From Magnetococcales bacterium (lineage in GTDB: Bacteria; Pseudomonadota; Magnetococcia; Magnetococcales; Magnetaquicoccaceae): a stretch of DNA of 41,011 bases. The position numbers were made by a program, and so were the translations under genes. The notes under the pieces were generated by a model. It was not told the origin of the DNA. It ran no database searches and was given only the letters and a program-made list of their open reading frames with translations. The stretch covers positions 1 through 41,011 of the forward strand of contig JADGBU010000006.1 in the NCBI GenBank assembly GCA_015231295.1, given 5' to 3'. Each line of letters opens with the position of its first letter. The stretch's first letter is position 1. Shown piece by piece: positions 1-8,053 of the stretch.

Positions 1-1087
1 GACCATCCCAGCGCAGAGGGAGCGGCTGTTCTGGCTCCAGGGCCATGAAGGTCGCGGCATCGGCCAGTTCCAGACGGAGCTTCCATGCCACCGCGTCGTC
101 GTGCCAGGAGAGCGTGGCGCGGATCAGTTCCAGCGGGACTCCCTCGCGGGTGATCGGGGGAATGCGGCCCGGAATGGAACTCTCCGGATGACGCAGATCC
201 CAATGAGCGATCCTCCGGGCCGAGGCGATATTCCGTGTCAGCAGCGAGAACTCCTGTTGCCGCGCGCCGGGGGAGACGGGCCAGGTGTCGGCGCGGGGCT
301 GGCTCTGTCCGGCGGTTGCGGCGTGGCGCAGTGACCAGGAGAAATTCCGTCGAATTTCGAGGGTGTCGTGATCGGGTTGGAGGCTTCGGGCCTCCAGCGA
401 TGCGCGCCAGGGTTGATGGCGCGTTGGTTCCACCCGGAGGGCGTGGCGGTGGGTGTGGGTTCGCTCCAGAGTCTGGGCGTATCGATGGGTGTGGGCGCGG
501 AGGAGAAGATCGGTCAATCGCTGGCAGTGGGTGGTTTCGAGTCGCAGAGACCAGAGGTGATGGTGAGGACGATGGGAGAACAGACCCAGATCGTGATCGC
601 TCCGGAGCGCGGTGTGCAGGGGAAAGCCGATCGGTTGCGTCCGTTGGGCGTTGACCACCGGGCGCGTCGCCTGGGGCAGCGTGAAACTCCGCCAGACCGC
701 CGATGACCAACCGGTTTCGTTGCTCCAGGAGCCCTGCGTCTGCCAGGTGATGGTGTCGTCGGACCATTGGCAGGTGAATGCCAGGGGCGATTGGTTGGAG
801 TAGCGGGGCAGCATGCGCAACTCGCCGATTTCGACCGGATTGGCCGCGCCGAAATCATACTGGAACCAGCAGGCGACCCCGGGACTGCCATTGTTCCAAT
901 AGCTGCTGGTATTGTTGTCGAACAGTTTGATGGCATCGACGTTGGCGTGACTGGCGGAGACGGTGCCGCCGGAGCAGAGATCCACACTGCCGCCCGGAGC
1001 ACGCATTTCCGCTTCGTAGAGGGAGATCAGATTGTTGGATCCGGCGGTGGATGCGGTGATGTGAACGCGCCAATAGCGATGGGCCAT
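1..1087 (-). CDS. Phage tail-side protein with discoidin-like N-terminal domain (partial, runs off left edge)
   Basis: This frame is missing from the ORF track because it has no stop inside the window. I read it on the minus strand from an ATG at 1087 and found no stop down to base 1, giving at least 362 residues. The first ~135 residues (starting MAHRYWRVHITAS, with FDNNTSSYWNN and GVACWFQYDFG) look like an F5/8 type C or discoidin galactose-binding fold of the kind used by phage tail proteins to bind surface sugars. The remainder is rich in His, Arg and Trp and I do not recognise it. It begins 6 nt after the stop of the 364-residue gene, so it belongs to the same phage operon. A receptor-binding or distal tail role is inference. 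Confidence 0.75.
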   Translation of the reverse strand, partial: MAHRYWRVHITASTAGSNNLISLYEAEMRAPGGSVDLCSGGTVSASHANVDAIKLFDNNTSSYWNNGSPGVACWFQYDFGAANPVEIGELRMLPRYSNQSPLAFTCQWSDDTITWQTQGSWSNETGWSSAVWRSFTLPQATRPVVNAQRTQPIGFPLHTALRSDHDLGLFSHRPHHHLWSLRLETTHCQRLTDLLLRAHTHRYAQTLERTHTHRHALRVEPTRHQPWRASLEARSLQPDHDTLEIRRNFSWSLRHAATAGQSQPRADTWPVSPGARQQEFSLLTRNIASARRIAHWDLRHPESSIPGRIPPITREGVPLELIRATLSWHDDAVAWKLRLELADAATFMALEPEQPLPLRWDG

Positions 1088-1092
1088 GAGAG

Positions 1093-2187
1093 TCATTCCG
1101 CTTGGGGTTGGAGTTGAAGCGTTTCGTATTGGGTGACGGGACTCTGGACCAGAGTCGCCGCCTGATCCTGATGAATGTTGGGCCAGAATCCGGTGTGATA
1201 GAGAAAATGGTTCGTTTCCCAGATCAGGCGATGGGTGCGGGAGTAGGTGTCGCCGAAAAGATTGGGCGGATGAATTCCGGGAATCGGGAAAACGACCTCT
1301 TTGCCGCCACTGTTGGCCGGGATAAAGGGAATGGTCGTTTCAAAGCCGAAGTCGGTGGATACCTGAAGACGAAGCCCGTTCCAGAGATTGGAACAGGCAC
1401 CCAGACCAAGCGTGAGGATCAGATTGGTGTAGAGTTTCCGCACCTCCTCGTTATGGGATAGGGGGGGATCGTCGGGCGGAGTGAGACCGTCGATGCTCTG
1501 TTTGGGCACGAAAGTTTCCAGGCCGGGACACTGGGCCGTGAAATGCAGATCGTAGGTCCAACCGGTGAGAGAGGCGTTCGGGGACCAGAGGACCGCCAGA
1601 ATCGGAAAACGGAAGCGCGCCAGGGCATTGCCGTTGGCGATCTCGTAATGGGCGGTATAGGGGATGCTGGTGCGCAGGAGCGTTTCCTGGATGGTGGTGT
1701 TGAGGTCTGGATGGATGGGGGTGGTCGTGAGTTCCCAGAACGGAATCGACAGATCATAATGTCCGGGGGAGATGGCGACGGGATCTCCCTCTTCCGCGTA
1801 ACGGCGGGGGTAGAGGGTTTCCAGGGATCGTCCTCCCTCCGTGACCAGATAGACCTGAAAGTCGTTGCGATGTCGTTGCAGAAACTCCCGTACCACCGGC
1901 ATGCTGAAGGTGAGAATGTAATAGGGGGCCTGATAGGTGAAACGGGCGATCAATCCCGGTGTGGCTTCGGTATAGGTCAGCACCGGATCGGCCCAGGAGT
2001 TGGCCTCGCAGAGAAACTCCCATTGCGTATCGAACAGACGGATGCTGACGCCCTCTTCGGAATCGGGGGCAAACTGGAAGCCGTCATCGCGGACAATGCG
2101 CAGATGATAGCTGAGTGCCGGGAAAGAGAATGCCGTGATCTGGTCAAAGGGGCCGGTATCGATCAAGGGCAGGATGGTATCGGGCAT
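1093..2187 (-). CDS. Phage structural protein, unknown function (364 aa)
   Basis: A complete 364-residue frame starting MPDTILPLIDTGP, in line with the phage operon and 6 nt upstream of the discoidin-like gene. No domain is recognised. The composition (Trp, Tyr and Phe in short beta-like stretches, no membrane segment, no signal peptide) suits a soluble tail or baseplate protein. No strong Shine-Dalgarno precedes the ATG. A GC-rich palindromic repeat separates it from the preceding 366-residue gene, so its transcription may be uncoupled from the head genes. Real coding is supported by the unbroken run of the operon strand and by the lack of a better frame; function is unknown. Confidence 0.7.
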   Translation of the reverse strand: MPDTILPLIDTGPFDQITAFSFPALSYHLRIVRDDGFQFAPDSEEGVSIRLFDTQWEFLCEANSWADPVLTYTEATPGLIARFTYQAPYYILTFSMPVVREFLQRHRNDFQVYLVTEGGRSLETLYPRRYAEEGDPVAISPGHYDLSIPFWELTTTPIHPDLNTTIQETLLRTSIPYTAHYEIANGNALARFRFPILAVLWSPNASLTGWTYDLHFTAQCPGLETFVPKQSIDGLTPPDDPPLSHNEEVRKLYTNLILTLGLGACSNLWNGLRLQVSTDFGFETTIPFIPANSGGKEVVFPIPGIHPPNLFGDTYSRTHRLIWETNHFLYHTGFWPNIHQDQAATLVQSPVTQYETLQLQPQAE

Positions 2188-2232
2188 GGGTTATTTTTAT
2201 GGTTGGAGTGGGCGGGGTGGGTGGTGAGTGGT

Positions 2233-2380
2233 GGGGTCCAGGGGCCATTGGCCCCTGGTGGGTCCAGGGCGAAGCCCTGGGAGATGATTCTTCAGGGTTC
2301 CCATTTTCAGGGGCTTCGCCCCTGGACCCCACCAGGGCTTCGCCCCTGGACCCCACCAGGGGGATAATCCCCCTGGACCC
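2233..2380. repeat. GC-rich palindromic repeat cluster (copy A)
   Basis: A block of nested palindromes. It has a forward copy of the module beginning GGGGTCCAGGGGCCATTGG, a spacer, two partial copies in reverse orientation, and a third palindrome CCAGGGGGATAATCCCCCTGG. It abuts the stop codon of the 366-residue phage gene at 2381. Related modules occur at 9253, 14330, 20005, 22622, 35673 and 37425. They lie between genes, not within them, so a terminator or REP-like role is likely. The short ORFs 2144-2391 in the track are translations of this repeat. Confidence 0.85.
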
Positions 2381-3481
2381 CTAATGCGCACCGGAAAATC
2401 TCAAGGTGATCTCCGGACAACAACCGGCAGGAGGCTGCTGATCACAAACCGCGTCGTCGGCCCGCTTGAGTTTCATCACCAGCTCCACCGGTCTGGCCAC
2501 ATCGATGTAGAGTTCGGGATTGTCCGGAGCCGAAATGCGCTCGGTCCGCACGACGCGGGACTCCTCCACATAGTGGAAACGGGGAGCCTGCTCCGCGCTG
2601 ACACAGTTGCGAACCGCGATCATCTCTTTGGTGGTCAACAAGGCGCGATCGGGCTGAACGCGCTCCTTGCACCGCTCCCAACAGGAGTGATCGGCCCGAG
2701 GGATATAACGATAGCCATCCCCTTCCCGGACGAAGGGTTCATCGTCCAGCGCGCGGAAACCGGTGCGCACTCCGGCATGGCTTGGCCAGAAATTCCGCGT
2801 GAAGGTGAGCTGATCCACCATTTCGGGACCGATGGCGATCACCCGAACCACCGGGATCGTGGCATCGTGAATGTTGCCGGCCAGCCAGGCGAGTTTCATC
2901 TCCCGGAACCACTCTGCGGAAAGTTGAGCCTCGCCGGAGTCGTAAACGATTTCGTAGAGGCTGTAACCGGGCGTGTACTCCACCACCAGGGCTCCGGTCA
3001 CGGCCTGGGGATGGTGGAAGGAGGCGGAATCCGGGTCATACTCCGGCAGCGGGAGTTCCTGTCCGTCTCGGTCATAAAAACGGGTGTGGTCGAGGATGCG
3101 GGCCTGGGGTCGGTCGTGAAAATGGCGCAATCGTTTGGAATGGGTCTGCACCCACACCAGGGTTTCGACCAGGGGTTCCTGTCGGCGTCCCAGCGGGAGG
3201 GGCACGCCTCCTTGCACCGTGAGTCGGCTGCGACTGGCGACCTCGCGGGAGCAGTAGAGTCGGACCCGTTTGCGACCGGGGGCGATCTGGATCAGGGCCT
3301 TGTCGAGCCAGGGGGCGTACTCTTCGAGGGCATCGGTACGGGTCCAGGCCGGGACCAGCACCGGACGCACCTGGAGCGGAACCGAACCCCGTTCTTCGAT
3401 TGCACGCAGTTCAAAGGATTCCGGATGGCTCTGGGCCTGGGGTGCGAAATCGAGCCGGAGTTCCGTTTGCAGGCTGGTCAT
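2381..3481 (-). CDS. Phage structural protein, unknown function (366 aa)
   Basis: Complete 366-residue frame. Its ATG at 3481 overlaps the stop of the 342-residue gene by 4 nt (ATGA arrangement), and GGAGAGAG stands just upstream as ribosome binding site, which supports this start and translational coupling. The protein is soluble-looking, starts MTSLQTELRLDF, and ends in a short Cys-containing tail (CDQQPPAGCCPEI) that could bind metal or form disulfides, though that is only a guess. No known domain is recognised. Position between the tail-terminator genes and the discoidin-like protein suggests a tail or baseplate component of a Mu-like phage. Confidence 0.75.
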   Translation of the reverse strand: MTSLQTELRLDFAPQAQSHPESFELRAIEERGSVPLQVRPVLVPAWTRTDALEEYAPWLDKALIQIAPGRKRVRLYCSREVASRSRLTVQGGVPLPLGRRQEPLVETLVWVQTHSKRLRHFHDRPQARILDHTRFYDRDGQELPLPEYDPDSASFHHPQAVTGALVVEYTPGYSLYEIVYDSGEAQLSAEWFREMKLAWLAGNIHDATIPVVRVIAIGPEMVDQLTFTRNFWPSHAGVRTGFRALDDEPFVREGDGYRYIPRADHSCWERCKERVQPDRALLTTKEMIAVRNCVSAEQAPRFHYVEESRVVRTERISAPDNPELYIDVARPVELVMKLKRADDAVCDQQPPAGCCPEITLRFSGAH

Positions 3482-4506
3482 TCACTCTCTCCGCTGATGG
3501 CCACGATCACCTTGTTGCCGGAACGGCTGTTGGCTCCGGCGGGCACCACCCGTTTTTCCCAGATGGCGATCGCCGCCGGATGGGTGGTCCAGGTGATGGT
3601 ATCGCCGCTGCTCCAGGTTCCGCCCCACGGGGGGGATCCTCCGGCGAGGGTGAAGTAGGGTTTGGAGAAGGTGGGATTGTTGGGGGCGAAGGTCGCGCCG
3701 ATGGAGCCGCTGCCCACGTTGCCCAGGGTGTTGCCCGCGCAGGTGAACTGGGTGGCGTTGGTGAAGGTGAGGGTCCAGGTCTGCTCGACGGTGCCGATGT
3801 GATCGCCGCTCACCGGCGACTGGGTTTCGTCATAGCTTCCGGCAGCCGAGGACTCCTGCCAGCCGCTCACCGAGGCGGCGATATCCGCGCCTTCCAGCAC
3901 CGAGGCGACTTTGGTGGCGGTGGACAGATAGTTGAAACCCACGGTGCTGCCGTTTTCGAGGGTCAGGGTGGCGAGGGTGCCGTTCCAGGAGACGCCGTTG
4001 CTGGCGGCCAGACGCAGGAACTCCGCGTTGCCGTCGATGGCCTCGACGCTGGTTTTGTCCGAGATGCGGATCAGATCCCCATCGCGGAAGATGGCATGTC
4101 CGGAGGCGTCGTTGCCGTTTTCCACGGTGACGGTCAGGAGGGTGTCTCCGCTCAGGAGGTCGGCGTCGAGATCCCCGGCCCCGTAGAACCGGGTATAACC
4201 GCTCGCCTGGGCCTGGGTATCGGTGTGGGTTCCGGCCATCAGCACCACGCTGTCGTCGCCGGGGGTGTGGGTTTCGACGAAAACGCGCGGATCGATCAGG
4301 GCCAGATCGTCGTCGTTGGCGATCTTGATGAAGGTTTTGCGATATTTGACCGATCCGGCGGTCCGTTCCGCCTGGGGCACGTCGGGCCAGACGTTGTTTT
4401 TAACGCCGTCCGGGATTTCATTGGCCGACATGGCCCCTCCGTTGCTGTTGCCGTCGTTGACGACCTGTGATTGATACCATTTGATTTCACTGGTCTGAAT
4501 GGCCAT
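3478..4506 (-). CDS. Conserved phage tail/structural protein (342 aa)
   Basis: Complete frame with GGAG eight nt before the ATG at 4506. The N-terminus (KWYQSQVVND, NGGAMSANEI, GVKNNVWPDV) matches a family of phage structural proteins I recall from Mu-like siphophages, in which a KYRK-type motif and many Thr/Ser/Gly beta repeats follow. The middle and C-terminus are rich in Thr, Ser, Gly and Asn (for example TVEQTWTLTFTNATQF), consistent with a beta-rich tail protein. It overlaps the next gene by 4 nt. Whether it forms the tail tube or a decoration cannot be settled by eye. A small GC hairpin lies upstream at 4543-4564. Confidence 0.75.
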   Translation of the reverse strand: MAIQTSEIKWYQSQVVNDGNSNGGAMSANEIPDGVKNNVWPDVPQAERTAGSVKYRKTFIKIANDDDLALIDPRVFVETHTPGDDSVVLMAGTHTDTQAQASGYTRFYGAGDLDADLLSGDTLLTVTVENGNDASGHAIFRDGDLIRISDKTSVEAIDGNAEFLRLAASNGVSWNGTLATLTLENGSTVGFNYLSTATKVASVLEGADIAASVSGWQESSAAGSYDETQSPVSGDHIGTVEQTWTLTFTNATQFTCAGNTLGNVGSGSIGATFAPNNPTFSKPYFTLAGGSPPWGGTWSSGDTITWTTHPAAIAIWEKRVVPAGANSRSGNKVIVAISGESE

Positions 4507-4542
4507 GTCTTACGCTCCATGGATTCCGAATGGATGGTTGAG

Positions 4543-4564
4543 GCCGGGGGATCGCGCCCCCGGC
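4543..4564 (-). terminator. GC hairpin between phage genes
   Basis: GCCGGGGG and CCCCCGGC form an 8-bp perfect stem with a 6-nt loop between the stop of the 121-residue gene and the start of the 342-residue gene. There is no T-run after it on the minus strand, so it may be an attenuator or RNA-stability hairpin instead of a full terminator. Confidence 0.3.
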
Positions 4565-4580
4565 GGATGAAGGGGGACCG

Positions 4581-4946
4581 TCACACCAGCAGCAGCCGGA
4601 TGGTGGCGGTATAGCGGTCGTGACCCGGCCACAGCGGGGTCACGGAGAGCGCGGGAGGGGTGTCGTGGCGGAACATGACCGTTCCGCTCCAGTTCTCCCA
4701 GATCAGGGTGAAGGAGGCTCCGGGCTGTGCGGCCAACACGGCCAGAGCCTCCACGGTGGAGCGATCCAACCAGGCCGCGTCGCTCTGGGCCACCAGGGTG
4801 ACAGGGGTGCCACCTTTGCGCGGTTGGGCCCAGATCACCGGTTTTCCGCCCAGAGTGCGGACCACCGTCTGTTCGACGGGCGCGGCGTCATGGCGATCGT
4901 TCCACATCAGGCCGTCGGGCAACGGCACCTCTTCGAGCTGTTTCAT
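4581..4946 (-). CDS. Small phage structural protein (121 aa)
   Basis: 121-residue frame starting MKQLEEVPLPDGLMW, with GAGGAAAG five nt upstream of the ATG at 4946 as ribosome binding site. It has no membrane segment or signal peptide. The C-terminal half (SFTLIWENWSGTVMFRHD, ending TATIRLLLV) reads like a compact beta-sandwich, as in small tail-completion or head-tail connector proteins. The position, right after the gp37-like tail terminator and before the tail proteins, fits a tail-side role. I do not recognise a named family. Confidence 0.7.
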   Translation of the reverse strand: MKQLEEVPLPDGLMWNDRHDAAPVEQTVVRTLGGKPVIWAQPRKGGTPVTLVAQSDAAWLDRSTVEALAVLAAQPGASFTLIWENWSGTVMFRHDTPPALSVTPLWPGHDRYTATIRLLLV

Positions 4947-4974
4947 GGCGACTTTCCTCTCTTGCGGACAGCGG

Positions 4975-5403
4975 TCAGGATCCCCCCGTCACGATGCGGG
5001 TGGCGAAACGGAGGGGAAACAGGGCCGCGCCCGGCACGAAACGGGCTCCCGGGGTGGTGATGAGTCGCAACGGGCCATGTTCGGGAGAGGGACTCCAGCC
5101 GATCAACGCCCGACAGACCCGCAGCAACAGCGGTCCCGCCTCTGCCCGTTCTCCGTCCCCCCCTTCGGCTTCCCGGAGATTGCGGATCGTCACCACCACC
5201 AGCCATCGTTGTTCCAGGGCCTGCTCTCCGGCGGCGTGGAGCAGGGGTTCGTGACCGTCGAAGATCAGATGCAGGGCGGGCGTGGCACCGGTGCGCGCGG
5301 TGATGCCGTTCAACTCCCGTGCGCCCTGCACCTGACGACACTCCGGAAGGGTGCTGCGCAACCGTTCCAGAATCGGTTGTTCGGCGGCGAAGAGAGTGTC
5401 CAT
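4975..5403 (-). CDS. Mu gp37-like phage tail terminator protein
   Basis: The track extends this frame to 5433, but ATG at 5403 (MDTLFAAEQP) is preferred, because it begins one base after the TGA of the gp36 gene and gives a typical 142-residue product. The pattern fits Mu gp37/DUF1834-type tail terminators: an N-terminal helix (ILERLRSTLPE), a central strand (WLVVVTIRN), then GPLLLRVCRALIGWSP and a C-terminal FPLRFATRIVTGG. Such proteins cap the tail and join it to the head. The order gp36 then gp37 downstream of the capsid gene is the standard Mu-like order and supports the call more than sequence alone. Confidence 0.7.
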   Translation of the reverse strand: MDTLFAAEQPILERLRSTLPECRQVQGARELNGITARTGATPALHLIFDGHEPLLHAAGEQALEQRWLVVVTIRNLREAEGGDGERAEAGPLLLRVCRALIGWSPSPEHGPLRLITTPGARFVPGAALFPLRFATRIVTGGS

Positions 5404-5404
5404 G

Positions 5405-5905
5405 TCAGACGAACCCCCGGAGCGTCCAGTCATCGAAGCGTCGCGGCGGGGCGTCGAAGGCCGGCGCGCCGACCCCGGTCACTCCGCCTCCCGGCAGCGC
5501 GATTCGTCCCGCCGCCAGCTCCCGCAGCCATTCCAGGGCCTGGGCGTGACCCTTCTGGACCTCTTCCGGCACCCGCTCCCGATGCAGCAGACGCCGGGCG
5601 ATGGCACCGCAGAGGCGGGGCAGGGGGCTTTGGGCCACCTGATCCGCCGTCAGGGGCAGCGCGTGCCGCAGGGCCAGATGGGATTCCATCAGCCGTGAGG
5701 CGTCGGCGATCGCCCGTTCGATGGCCAGCAGACCGGCATCGGCGGCGGCGATTTCGGTCGGGGAGAAGTCGTCGCGACTCTCTCCGCCGATGGTGCGGCG
5801 CATCAGTTCTCCCGAGACCGGGGCCAGCTCCTCCGGAACCGACACCTGAGCCAGCTCCCGGGCTCCGAACCAGATCAGCAGGGCTTCAGCCGTGGTCAGA
5901 TTCAT
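5405..5905 (-). CDS. Mu gp36-like head-tail connector (DUF1320)
   Basis: Real start is the ATG at 5905 (MNLTTAEALLIWFGARE), giving 166 residues; the 395-residue ORF in the track is extended upstream through other genes. The helical pattern AIERAIADASRLMESHL followed by LPRLCGAIARRLLH and VQKGHAQALEWLRELAAG is characteristic of phage gp36/DUF1320 proteins, which form the ring between head and tail. The start overlaps the end of the upstream small gene by 20 nt and the stop is one base from the gp37-like ATG, so these genes are translationally coupled. Confidence 0.85.
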   Translation of the reverse strand: MNLTTAEALLIWFGARELAQVSVPEELAPVSGELMRRTIGGESRDDFSPTEIAAADAGLLAIERAIADASRLMESHLALRHALPLTADQVAQSPLPRLCGAIARRLLHRERVPEEVQKGHAQALEWLRELAAGRIALPGGGVTGVGAPAFDAPPRRFDDWTLRGFV

Positions 5906-6104
5906 CGTTCGGGCTCCCGTTGTGATCGGGCCGTTTGCGGCGCGCCCGGATGGGTGGAGTCGGAGTCGATTCCGGAAGGCACGGACGCACGGCTCCGAGG
6001 GCCAGGAGCGGCTGGGCCGTTTCCGGATCCAGGGAGAGGGTGGCTCCGGGACGGAAACAGATGCCGTCGTGACGTAACGGGGTGACAACCCGGAAGCTGG
6101 CCAT
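5886..6104 (-). CDS. Small phage protein, DUF7210-like (72 aa)
   Basis: A 72-residue frame starting MASFRVVTPLRHDGICFRPG. The motif of V-TPLRHDG, then a P-G turn and LLALGAV, matches short proteins commonly found between the capsid and gp36 genes in Mu-like prophages (DUF7210 type, from memory). The C-terminal part is basic and Pro-rich and looks disordered. It begins 4 nt after the capsid stop and overlaps gp36 by 20 nt. Molecular role is not known; it may be a minor head or completion factor. Confidence 0.75.
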   Translation of the reverse strand: MASFRVVTPLRHDGICFRPGATLSLDPETAQPLLALGAVRPCLPESTPTPPIRARRKRPDHNGSPNDESDHG

Positions 6105-6108
6105 GGGA

Positions 6109-7035
6109 TCAGGCCGGATTGCGGATCAGAAAACCGGAGAGAATGCCGGTCAGCACCGGCACCCGCTCGTAGGTCACGGGATAGATCCAGCTTTTGGCGT
6201 TGTTCTCGTAGTAGGGCCGCTCCACCAGGGGATGGCCCTGCATGGTGTAGGTGTAGCCGAAGGAGGGATCCTCCATGCCGGAGCTTTTGGGCGGGGTATA
6301 GGCCAGGATGGCGTGATTGCCCCAGATGTCGATATCGGCACCGGCGTCGTCGAAGGCCACCGCCTTGCCGACCACCACGGTTTGCAGATCCCACAGCGCG
6401 GCGAGCATATCCGGCGTCACCGAGTCGCGGCTGGTGTATTTGAACCGTTCCACCACCTGGGGATGGCTCTTGAGGGCGGTGAAGGCGCGCGCCGACAACA
6501 GCAGGGTGTTGGGATAGATGCCCACCGACGCCCGGACCGCTTCTCGTCCGGCGTCGATGTCGGCGGAGGGGTTGGAGGCGCCATCGCTCCATTGGTCGGT
6601 GCCGGAGAGGGTGAGTTTATGGTTGTCGTCGTAGTGATCGGGATTGGTGGCGAGGTTCGCCTGATCGTACTCCAGGGTCAGGGAGAGGGCGCGCAACGCC
6701 CCGGCCACCGAGCGTTGCGCCAGATTGACGCCGGGAGCGCGGCTGGCGTCGCGTTGATATTCGCGGGGCACCTGGGCTTCGAGGGAGTCTTGGACCAGGG
6801 CGAAACTTTTGCCCAGAAAGCCGAATTGAATGCGACGGGTGGCCGTGCCGGGGGCGCGGCGCACCTGATAGAGCTTGAAGCTTTCGCGACCGAACTCCAG
6901 CACCTGACCGCCGGAGACCAGTACCGGCACTTTGGGAAAGAGGGCCTGACCCACATGTTCGGCGTGGCGGTAGCCCTGGGCGATTTCGGTCAACACCGGG
7001 TCGATGACCCGCACCTGATTGGGAGACATGAGCAT
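6109..7035 (-). CDS. Phage major capsid protein
   Basis: The track start at 7056 is a TTG. ATG at 7035 (MLMSPNQVRVIDPVL) is preferred because AGGAG lies 11 nt upstream, giving 308 residues; ATG at 7029 is also possible. Features typical of HK97-fold major capsid proteins of Mu-like and related phages are visible: an N-terminal region with AEHVGQALFPKVPV, a central GREAVRASVGIYPNTLLLSA (where the protein selects a subunit and finds positions), VVGKAVAFDDAG and a C-terminal beta part with VTYERVPVLTGI. It sits directly after the cement-protein gene. The length is normal for the family and the frame is intact. Confidence 0.85.
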   Translation of the reverse strand: MLMSPNQVRVIDPVLTEIAQGYRHAEHVGQALFPKVPVLVSGGQVLEFGRESFKLYQVRRAPGTATRRIQFGFLGKSFALVQDSLEAQVPREYQRDASRAPGVNLAQRSVAGALRALSLTLEYDQANLATNPDHYDDNHKLTLSGTDQWSDGASNPSADIDAGREAVRASVGIYPNTLLLSARAFTALKSHPQVVERFKYTSRDSVTPDMLAALWDLQTVVVGKAVAFDDAGADIDIWGNHAILAYTPPKSSGMEDPSFGYTYTMQGHPLVERPYYENNAKSWIYPVTYERVPVLTGILSGFLIRNPA

Positions 7036-7100
7036 GGGAATGAAAACTCCTGGCAAGGATGGATGGAGTACGCGTCGTGGATCGGTTGGTCCGGTCCGGA

Positions 7101-7520
7101 TCAGCGACGCAGGAGAATTTCGATGAATTCGCCCGCGCCGGAGGCCGGTTGCAGGGCGTCGCCGAGGACGAATTCCGGGGGATCGCCCCCTTCGAGGATC
7201 GTTCCGTTGGCGGCGGAGCTGGTGACGGCGGTGGCTCCGGCGGCGAGGCGCAGGCTGCCGGTGGCGGGAATCACCCGACCCTGATCATCGGTGATCAGGG
7301 GGGCTCCGAGGGTGATGGCGGCTCCGGATTCGGCCACGGCGGTGCCATGCGTGACCACGGCCAGGGCAGTGCCCTGGGTGGCGGCGGTCATGGCGATTCC
7401 CATGGGTTTGGCACCCTGGGCGGCGATCGGCGCGCCGTTGAAACCGACGGCGCGACAGGCAGAGACGCTGGCGGTGGCCACGACGGTCAGGGTGAGAACG
7501 GAAATGCTTTGCTGGCTCAT
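7101..7520 (-). CDS. Capsid decoration (cement) protein, DUF2190-like
   Basis: 139 residues starting MSQQSISVLTLTVVATASV, with AGGAG nine nt before the ATG. The alternation of small residues, the GTALAVVTHGTAVAESGAAI segment and the later DDQGRVIPATGS loop are typical of DUF2190-type proteins, small beta-barrel decorators that bind the outside of phage heads. The position between protease/scaffold and capsid gene is the standard one for this family. Nothing appears broken. The hydrophobic N-terminus could be misread as a signal peptide, but it is the first beta strand of the family. Confidence 0.8.
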   Translation of the reverse strand: MSQQSISVLTLTVVATASVSACRAVGFNGAPIAAQGAKPMGIAMTAATQGTALAVVTHGTAVAESGAAITLGAPLITDDQGRVIPATGSLRLAAGATAVTSSAANGTILEGGDPPEFVLGDALQPASGAGEFIEILLRR

Positions 7521-7537
7521 GGGGAAGGGCTCCTGGT

Positions 7538-8053
7538 TTACGCGCCGACGGTCAGGGCGGCGGTGAGATAGTCGGTGTTGTGGGTGTTGGCGTAGGCGAG
7601 AATGCGGGCATGGGTTGCCAGGGCCGAGGGTTCCGCGCTGTAGCCGTTGGGAAGCTGAAAGCGGATCGCCTCCGCGCCGGAACGGGTGGCCGGGGCGTGT
7701 TCGGCGTAATCGACCTGCCGGGGCAGCTCCTTGAGAAACCCTTCGAGAAAGGCGCGCCGCCCCTGATTTTCGGCGAACTCCACCACGCCGGAGTCGGAGA
7801 GGAAGACCAGAAAGGCGATCAGTCCCTCCCGGAAACGGGGCAGGATGCGACCTTCGGCGATCAGGTCATCGACGAAGGCGGCGGCCTTGATCTGACGCTG
7901 TTGGGTTTCGGCCTGACGCAGGCTCTCTTCGCGGGTGGTGATCTGTTGGGCCTGTTCGGCGAAACGGGCCTCGCGGGCGGCCAGTTCCTGTTCCTGCCGG
8001 GCCAGTTGTTCGTGTCGGTGTTGCCACTCTTGCGCTTCTTGGGTGTTGTGCAT
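7538..8053 (-). CDS. Predicted internal-start scaffold protein (Mu gpZ-like)
   Basis: In-frame ATG at residue 170 of the protease gene (MHNTQEAQEWQHRHE) has TGGAG six nt upstream, a good ribosome binding site in the middle of a gene. Translation from here gives 171 residues that comprise just the coiled-coil and C-terminal helical part. Production of a scaffold from an internal start of the protease gene is established for phage Mu. That it happens here is inference from the placed binding site and the domain boundary. Confidence 0.5.
   Translation of the reverse strand: MHNTQEAQEWQHRHEQLARQEQELAAREARFAEQAQQITTREESLRQAETQQRQIKAAAFVDDLIAEGRILPRFREGLIAFLVFLSDSGVVEFAENQGRRAFLEGFLKELPRQVDYAEHAPATRSGAEAIRFQLPNGYSAEPSALATHARILAYANTHNTDYLTAALTVGA

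Noticed and set aside
2144-2391. Short ORFs with GPGAKPWWGP-type repeats
   Set aside because: Translations of the GC-rich repeat; the same peptides appear at every repeat copy.
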